A stretch of DNA of 36,759 nt from Bordetella parapertussis (GTDB lineage Bacteria > Pseudomonadota > Gammaproteobacteria > Burkholderiales > Burkholderiaceae_B). This document shows, piece after piece, positions 32,203 to 36,759 of the stretch. The notes below the pieces were generated by a model, which saw nothing but the letters and a program-made list of their open reading frames with translations, searched no databases and was not told where the DNA came from. Numbering within the stretch: position 1 is the stretch's first letter; every line of letters starts with the position of its first letter. Location of the stretch: positions 1 to 36,759 of the forward strand of contig CAMAYM010000016.1 in assembly GCA_945862495.1 (NCBI GenBank). The letters are read 5' to 3'. The translations under genes and the position numbers were made by a program.

Positions 32203-33584
32203 CCCAACTTACTGTTGGGCGCTAGGTAGTGGCGAACGATATTGACCACCACAGCAATCAGCGAAAAGAAAATTGCCACCAAGAGCCCGAGCATCGGTCC
32301 CCAGATTAATCCCAAACTAAACACCAACGACACAACCGCTGCACCAAAGCTCTGACTAAAGACCCGTGTTGTCGCTTGCAAACCGCCCAGTGCGCCCGCT
32401 CTGTGCCGAGGCGCCGCACCAATCAGCACACGATTATTGGGAGTCTGAAAAAAACCAAACCCCACACCCGAAATGAGCATGGCGGTAAACAACCACCCGT
32501 CTGCAATCGATGCAGGCATCAACACGACGCACAACAAACCAAACGCCATCGTTCCCGCACCTAGACCGCTGAGCAAGGCCACCGAATACCGATCAGATAA
32601 ACGTCCGGCAATCAATGCGATGACTCCCGCACCCGCTGGCCAACCTGCCATTAAAAATCCTACGGATAATTGAGAGCGCTCGAGCGTGATCTGCAAATAA
32701 AAGGGCAACGACACCAACGTCGCCATCTGACCGGCAAAGGTACTGGCCGAGGCCGCAAGCGCATAGCGCATCGCAGGAATCCGAAACAAATCTACCGGCA
32801 CGAGCGGCGCAGCCTGCTTGCTCGAGCGACGGACTAAGGCCGTTCCAATCAGGATGGCAATCGCAATGAGCGCAATGCCGTGCCAAGTCGCATCAATCAA
32901 ATAATCGATGCCAAGAATAAACAAACCGATTGTGGTCATGCTTAGCATGGCCGCCTGCCAATCAAAGCGCGACTTAATTGGGGCCACATCTGGCAAGTAG
33001 CGCACGCATAACAAGGTCAGCAGCCCCATCGGCACGCTAAAGAAAAAGATCCAGTGCCATGTCGCCAGCGACAAAATAAACGACCCGATGGTGGGTCCGA
33101 GTACGGAGGACACCGCAACCGTCAAGGCATTCAGTCCAATGCCGCGGCCAATCAAATGAGGAGGATAAATATGACGCACGAGCGCGCCAAATAAACACAT
33201 GATGGCGGATCCACCGAGCCCCTGAAAAATTCGACTAATCAGCAAGGCTGGTAAATTCGGCGCAAGCGCGCTCGCAAGCGCAGCCAAAATAAAGGTCACC
33301 AACCCATAGTAAAACAAGCGCTTAAAACCAATGCGCTCACCAATCGCGGCCATCGGTAACAAGGTCATTGCAACCGTGAGGCTGTAGGCATTGACTACCC
33401 ACACAATATTCGAGGCAGACTCGTTGAGACTCTCTGCAATAGACGGTAAGCCCACATTAATCATGGTGGCATCTAACACTGCCAACATAAGTCCGAGTGC
33501 TAGCGCCAACGCTGCCATAGCACGCCGTTTAGGCGGCAAACCCTCCATTGCTTCTGCGGGCTTGTCTACTTTTACTTCGCTCAT
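32199..33584 (-). CDS. DHA2-type MFS drug/proton antiporter
   Basis: A major facilitator superfamily exporter of the DHA2 (14-helix, EmrB/QacA-like) group. The DHA2 start motif is MLAVLDATMINVGLPSIAES, with the charged loop GERIGFKRLFYYGL between helices 2 and 3. RIFQGLGGSAIM and the exporter motif C segment SSVLGPTIGSFILSL follow. The 461 residues form about fourteen hydrophobic segments. It overlaps the glmU stop by 4 bases (ATGA), so it is co-translated with glmU. The substrate is unknown; antibiotics or cationic compounds are typical. No membrane fusion or outer-membrane partner is adjacent. Confidence 0.9.
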   Translation of the reverse strand: MSEVKVDKPAEAMEGLPPKRRAMAALALALGLMLAVLDATMINVGLPSIAESLNESASNIVWVVNAYSLTVAMTLLPMAAIGERIGFKRLFYYGLVTFILAALASALAPNLPALLISRIFQGLGGSAIMCLFGALVRHIYPPHLIGRGIGLNALTVAVSSVLGPTIGSFILSLATWHWIFFFSVPMGLLTLLCVRYLPDVAPIKSRFDWQAAMLSMTTIGLFILGIDYLIDATWHGIALIAIAILIGTALVRRSSKQAAPLVPVDLFRIPAMRYALAASASTFAGQMATLVSLPFYLQITLERSQLSVGFLMAGWPAGAGVIALIAGRLSDRYSVALLSGLGAGTMAFGLLCVVLMPASIADGWLFTAMLISGVGFGFFQTPNNRVLIGAAPRHRAGALGGLQATTRVFSQSFGAAVVSLVFSLGLIWGPMLGLLVAIFFSLIAVVVNIVRHYLAPNSKLG

Positions 33585-34957
33585 ACTTTTACTTTTTTAA
33601 CGGGACGCTTCCAACCATCAATCGAGGTCTGTTTCGTGCGCGTTACCGTGAGTTGATGTGCGGGCGCATCACGCGTAAGGGTCGTACCGGCTCCCAACGT
33701 TGCGCCACGACCTACTCGAACAGGCGCCACCAATTGGGTATCAGAGCCAATAAAAGCGTCGTCTTCAATCGTAGTGCGATGCTTATTGGCCCCATCGTAA
33801 TTACACGTAATGGTTCCCGCACCGATATTGACCCGTTCACCCACATCCGCATCACCGATGTAGGCCAAATGATTGGCTTTGCTTTCTTTGCCAATCACGG
33901 AGTTTTTAATTTCTACAAAGTTACCGACATGCGTTTGATCTGACAATACTGCGCCGGGTCGCAAGCGTGCGTACGGTCCAATCTGTGCGTCTGCACCTAC
34001 CTGTGTCTGATCTAAATGACTAAAGGCTTCAATACGCGTGCGCGCACCGAGGCTCACATCGCGGAGTACACAATGCGGACCAATCCGCACACCATCTCCC
34101 AAGATCACCATCCCTTCAAACACACAGCCCACATCAATGAAGACATCTTGTCCACAGGTCAGCGTCCCGCGCACATCAAAGCGTGCGGGATCTGCGAGTG
34201 TCACGCCCGCCTCAAGCTGACGCCTCGCCAACTCTGTTTGCCAGAGTCGCTCAAGCTGCGCTTGTTGCGCACGGCTATTAACGCCCAAGGTTTCAAATCC
34301 AGCCGCAGGGTGCGCGACATTGACAGACAAGCCATCCCCAACCGCCATACCAATAATATCGGTCAGGTAGTACTCGCCTTGCGCATTGTTATTCGTCAAA
34401 CGAGAAAGCCACGCTTTAAGCAAACGTGTTGGCGCCGCCACGATTCCTGTATTGACCTCTTTAATTACTCTCTGTTCTGCATTCGCATCTTTGTGCTCAA
34501 CGATGGCACAAACCTGCCCCTGCGTATCACGTACGATGCGGCCATAGCCTGTTGGGTCCGTGAGGATTTCCGTCAAAACAGCCAACCCCTCTCCGCGCGC
34601 GGCAAGTAGTGCGCGCAAAGTTTCTGGCTGGACCAGTGGCACATCACCATAAAGAACAATGGTCACATCATGATCGCCATCCTCTTTCAAGAGTGGGACC
34701 GCTTGTAAAACGGCATGTCCCGTTCCTAGCTGGGGCTGCTGCAAAGCAAACTGCAATCCGGGATACTCTGCATACGCTTTCTGCACGTGTTCTGCACCAT
34801 GCCCCACTACGACAGCGATGCCTTGGGCACCAAGTGACTCTGCTGCTTCCAGCACGTGCGACAGCATTGCACGGCCCGCAATAGGGTGAAGTACTTTAGG
34901 AAGGTTAGACTGCATGCGCTTGCCTTGACCGGCCGCGAGAATCACGATGTTGAGCAT
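33581..34957 (-). CDS. glmU: Bifunctional GlmU (GlcN-1-P acetyltransferase / GlcNAc-1-P uridyltransferase)
   Basis: GlmU makes UDP-GlcNAc from glucosamine 1-phosphate, the precursor for peptidoglycan and lipopolysaccharide. The N-terminal uridyltransferase domain starts with VILAAGQGKRMQSNLPKVLH and contains LYGDVPLVQPETL and EYYLTDIIGMA. The C-terminal left-handed beta-helix domain has the hexapeptide repeats and GAGTITCNYDGANKHRTTIE with the catalytic histidine, then SDTQLVAPVRVGRGATLGAG. The length of 458 residues is standard. It runs into the MFS exporter by a 4-base overlap. Together with glmS, 2 kb away, it brackets the second Lrp regulator and the exporter. Confidence 0.97.
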   Translation of the reverse strand: MLNIVILAAGQGKRMQSNLPKVLHPIAGRAMLSHVLEAAESLGAQGIAVVVGHGAEHVQKAYAEYPGLQFALQQPQLGTGHAVLQAVPLLKEDGDHDVTIVLYGDVPLVQPETLRALLAARGEGLAVLTEILTDPTGYGRIVRDTQGQVCAIVEHKDANAEQRVIKEVNTGIVAAPTRLLKAWLSRLTNNNAQGEYYLTDIIGMAVGDGLSVNVAHPAAGFETLGVNSRAQQAQLERLWQTELARRQLEAGVTLADPARFDVRGTLTCGQDVFIDVGCVFEGMVILGDGVRIGPHCVLRDVSLGARTRIEAFSHLDQTQVGADAQIGPYARLRPGAVLSDQTHVGNFVEIKNSVIGKESKANHLAYIGDADVGERVNIGAGTITCNYDGANKHRTTIEDDAFIGSDTQLVAPVRVGRGATLGAGTTLTRDAPAHQLTVTRTKQTSIDGWKRPVKKVKV

Positions 34958-35014
34958 ATTTTTATATGTAGTGCGAAAGCGGTATCAATGAATCGAAATA
35001 GTAAAACAGCTTCT

Positions 35015-35707
35015 TTATTTCTTTGCTGCAGAACGGGTGGCGGGTTTTTTTGAAATATTGCGTGTGCGGGTAACTGTTTTAGTCACGGCAGATTTGGTCG
35101 CTGCCGACTTTTCCTTTTTAACGGCGTACGCGCCTGTCGCAGCCTCAGGAGCGCTTCCCCCAGGTGCAGTAGCCAAGCTGGCTGTCGTGGCTGCTGCGAG
35201 CTGACCAAACTGTTGCGTCAACATATTCCACCATGCTTGGGCGCCTTCGACATTTGACGCGTCAGGGCTCGGCGCTTTTGCTGTGGATGGAATCTGAGCC
35301 TCTGATACGGAGGGCTGAGCAGTTGCTGAAGGCGCTGAGGGCGCTGAAGGACCGACTGAAGAATGTGGCCAACTCTGCTTAGCGACGTCGCGATTGGCAG
35401 ACATAAACTGCTGCAGCGTCGTAATGGTGGCAAGCTGTACTTCCATTCCCTGAATCGTACTGCTCAGCATGGATAGATTGAGCTTTAACCAGCTTTCCAC
35501 TGACTTGAGCTCACTAATTTTCTTTTCAAGCTCGGCGGGATCCAGGGTGGGCTGCATCGCAAGCCCCTTAGCCAAACCATTTGCACCCGAAAGCGTGCTA
35601 AACGTCTGACGCATCATTTCTAAGCTGGCGAATAAAGGATTGGACGCCATCTCACCCGTCTGTCCTAGACCAGGCAAGATAAATGGATTATTTGAATTCG
35701 CGGTCAT
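35015..35707 (-). CDS. PhaM-like polyhydroxyalkanoate granule protein
   Basis: This resembles PhaM of betaproteobacteria, which binds PHB synthase and DNA and attaches granules to the nucleoid. The conserved N-terminal part contains NPLFASLEMMRQTFSTL and, near residue 60, AELEKKISELKSVESWLKLN followed by LSSTIQGMEVQLATITTL, a helical region. A low-complexity Ala/Pro/Ser stretch follows. The C-terminal ~40 residues are lysine- and alanine-rich (KKEKSAATKSAVTKT, RSAAKK) like histone H1 and fit DNA binding. ATG 35707 is used (230 residues) with AAGGG 6 bases upstream; a GTG at 35710 is just before it. No PHB synthase gene is in the window. A plain phasin-like protein is the alternative. Confidence 0.75.
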   Translation of the reverse strand: MTANSNNPFILPGLGQTGEMASNPLFASLEMMRQTFSTLSGANGLAKGLAMQPTLDPAELEKKISELKSVESWLKLNLSMLSSTIQGMEVQLATITTLQQFMSANRDVAKQSWPHSSVGPSAPSAPSATAQPSVSEAQIPSTAKAPSPDASNVEGAQAWWNMLTQQFGQLAAATTASLATAPGGSAPEAATGAYAVKKEKSAATKSAVTKTVTRTRNISKKPATRSAAKK

Positions 35708-35837
35708 CACGAGCCCTTGAGGGGGGAGAACCCGTACATATTACTCGCATCCTGACCCCTCGGGCGGCGCAAGCGAATACCGATTAAAAGTCGGGACTTG
35801 TTAGGAAGTCCAACCAATATTCTGGGACAATAGATGT

Positions 35838-36071
35838 ATGCAAAGCTTCATTACTCTCCCAGAACTAGAATCCGCCATCAACTTTTGGCGTCAACGCAGT
35901 CCTTCCGTTGGGGAGGAGTTACGGCTGTGTCAAGAAGCCTCTAACCTCGCGACCCCGTATGCGCTGATGATTATGGAGAGAAAGTCTCAGCTTGAAATTT
36001 CTAATATGTCTGAAAAAGCGCAGCTTGCGCTGCAGGCTTGGCGAGACGCTGCCGCCGCACAGCACAAATAG
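35838..36071 (+). CDS. DUF3717 small protein
   Basis: A 77-residue cytoplasmic protein of the DUF3717 family, known mainly from Burkholderiales; its function is unknown. Family marks are ITLPELESAINFWRQRSPS followed by GEELRLCQEASNLATPYALM. The C-terminal 30 residues are helical and charged. The ATG at 35838 lacks a strong ribosome-binding site, but the frame and the conserved start fit. It is divergent from the PhaM-like gene across 130 bases and lies tail to tail with the SCO gene, 3 bases apart. Confidence 0.85.
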   Translation: MQSFITLPELESAINFWRQRSPSVGEELRLCQEASNLATPYALMIMERKSQLEISNMSEKAQLALQAWRDAAAAQHK

Positions 36072-36074
36072 ACC

Positions 36075-36647
36075 TTAGCGCAAAAGCGCTTCGATGTCAT
36101 GCGCCACCGCTGGCGCTCCAACTGTACTGTTGAGCATCGCACGGGCCTCACCTTTTTTATCGAATAGATAAAAAGAAGAGCTGTGATCCATTGAGTAAGT
36201 GCCTTTAGGGCCTGGCGCTTTAGCGTAATACGCCTTAAAAGCGCCCGCGGCAGCTTTGATCTGCTCAGCAGATCCAGTCAAACCGATAAAGCGCGCATCA
36301 AAACCAGAAATATACGCATTCAACACCTCAGGCGTATCACGCTCAGGATCGACCGATATCATTAGCACCTGCACCTGGGCGGCGCGCTCGCCGAGCAGCT
36401 TCATCACCTGTGCCAGCTCTGCCAAAGCGGTTGGACACACGTCAGGGCACTGTGTGAAACCAAAGAAAACAAGCGTCACCTTGCCTTGAAAACTCGCTGG
36501 CGTGACCGTTTTGCCATCCATGCTCACCAAAGTCCAGCTCTGACCGAGCTTAGTTCCTGTAATGTCACTGCCTTTAAATTTGATATCGCCTGCATCGCTA
36601 CAAGCCGTCAACATCCATACGCACAAGGCAAAAAGTAGCACTCTCAT
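36075..36647 (-). CDS. SCO1/SenC-family copper lipoprotein
   Basis: A periplasmic, membrane-anchored thioredoxin-fold protein that helps deliver copper to the CuA site of cytochrome c oxidase. Residues 1-15 are a lipoprotein signal with lipobox LTAC, so C16 is the lipidated residue. The copper-binding motif is C67-PDV-C71 in FFGFTQCPDVCPTALAE, and the third ligand H155 is in TYSMDHSSSFYLF. The length of 190 residues is typical. Its ATG directly follows the ctaB stop codon, so the two are co-transcribed and belong to the cytochrome oxidase operon that extends beyond the window. Confidence 0.94.
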   Translation of the reverse strand: MRVLLFALCVWMLTACSDAGDIKFKGSDITGTKLGQSWTLVSMDGKTVTPASFQGKVTLVFFGFTQCPDVCPTALAELAQVMKLLGERAAQVQVLMISVDPERDTPEVLNAYISGFDARFIGLTGSAEQIKAAAGAFKAYYAKAPGPKGTYSMDHSSSFYLFDKKGEARAMLNSTVGAPAVAHDIEALLR

Positions 36648-36759
36648 TTAACGCGCCACCACGATCAACCAATGATCCGCAAGCAAGGCTGCGAAGAGTA
36701 ACGATAGATACAAAATTGAAAATCTGAAAAGCTTACGCGATAGCTCATCGCTGTAGTGG
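36648..36759 (-). CDS. ctaB: Heme O synthase CtaB (CyoE), C-terminal end
   Basis: The window ends inside this minus-strand gene. The frame ending at TAA 36648-36650 encodes 36 residues: HYSDELSRKLFRFSIL, then the hydrophobic YLSLLFAALLADHWL and VVAR at the end. This matches the last helix and tail of protoheme IX farnesyltransferase, which converts heme B to heme O for the terminal oxidase. It abuts the SCO gene without a gap. Assignment rests on the short tail plus gene order (ctaB then sco), which is standard in betaproteobacteria. Confidence 0.85.
   Translation of the reverse strand, partial: HYSDELSRKLFRFSILYLSLLFAALLADHWLIVVAR

Noticed and set aside
34016..34609. 197-residue open frame antisense to glmU
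   Set aside because: It lies wholly inside the certain glmU gene and its composition is that of a shadow frame.
1..36759. CRISPR arrays, phage genes or transposases
   Set aside because: No regularly spaced direct repeats, integrase, capsid or transposase motifs were found on either strand.

Overview
The window reads as a stretch of a betaproteobacterial chromosome, most likely Burkholderiales and probably close to Alcaligenaceae. This is an inference from gene content and order: a Bug/TctC-type receptor beside gpsA, an rsmB-DUF4390-ntrY-ntrX operon, a PhaM-like protein, a DUF3717 protein, and ctaB followed by sco as at the end of betaproteobacterial cox operons. Base composition is moderately GC-rich except for an AT-richer patch at about 28250-29740. 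Nearly all the DNA is coding and genes often overlap by a few bases. I saw no tRNA, rRNA, CRISPR array, integrase or transposase.

Layout. 1-1569: 3' part of gpsA and an orphan tripartite-tricarboxylate (Bug) receptor. 1597-3794: comF-trmL on the minus strand, divergent from a BioC-like methyltransferase. 3780-5682: a TauE/SafE permease and an XdhC-type maturation factor. 5708-10663 (minus): rsmB, DUF4390, ntrY, ntrX, where NtrX lacks the usual central AAA+ domain. 10800-16441: rimO-fmt, a SemiSWEET protein, def, dprA, an azurin and yggS. 16442-16847: a 406-base gap holding a nested inverted-repeat element. 16848-19437: tcuA-tcuB for tricarballylate oxidation, closed by a strong hairpin terminator.

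19518-22343 (minus): a tightly overlapped operon of an exported YVTN beta-propeller, an exported NodB-type deacetylase and a membrane fatty acid hydroxylase/sterol desaturase. 22600-28248: an Lrp regulator, a MocR-type regulator divergent from an omega-amino acid:pyruvate aminotransferase, a signal-less gamma-glutamyltransferase and an unknown acidic protein. A 13-bp inverted repeat and extra TACAG boxes lie between the MocR gene and the aminotransferase. 28262-29654: an AT-richer patch with a K+-channel-like protein whose filter is altered and a putative outer-membrane protein.

29747-34957: glmS and glmU, the two ends of UDP-GlcNAc synthesis, flank a second Lrp-family regulator and a DHA2-type MFS exporter. 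The second Lrp gene is preceded by helically phased GAAATAT palindromes. 35015-36759: a PhaM-like protein, a DUF3717 protein, a SCO1/SenC lipoprotein and the 3' end of ctaB.

The best candidates for something under-described are the propeller/deacetylase/hydroxylase operon, the nested inverted-repeat element at 16537-16722, and the two operator arrays. None of these is proven here; most of the rest is ordinary core genome.
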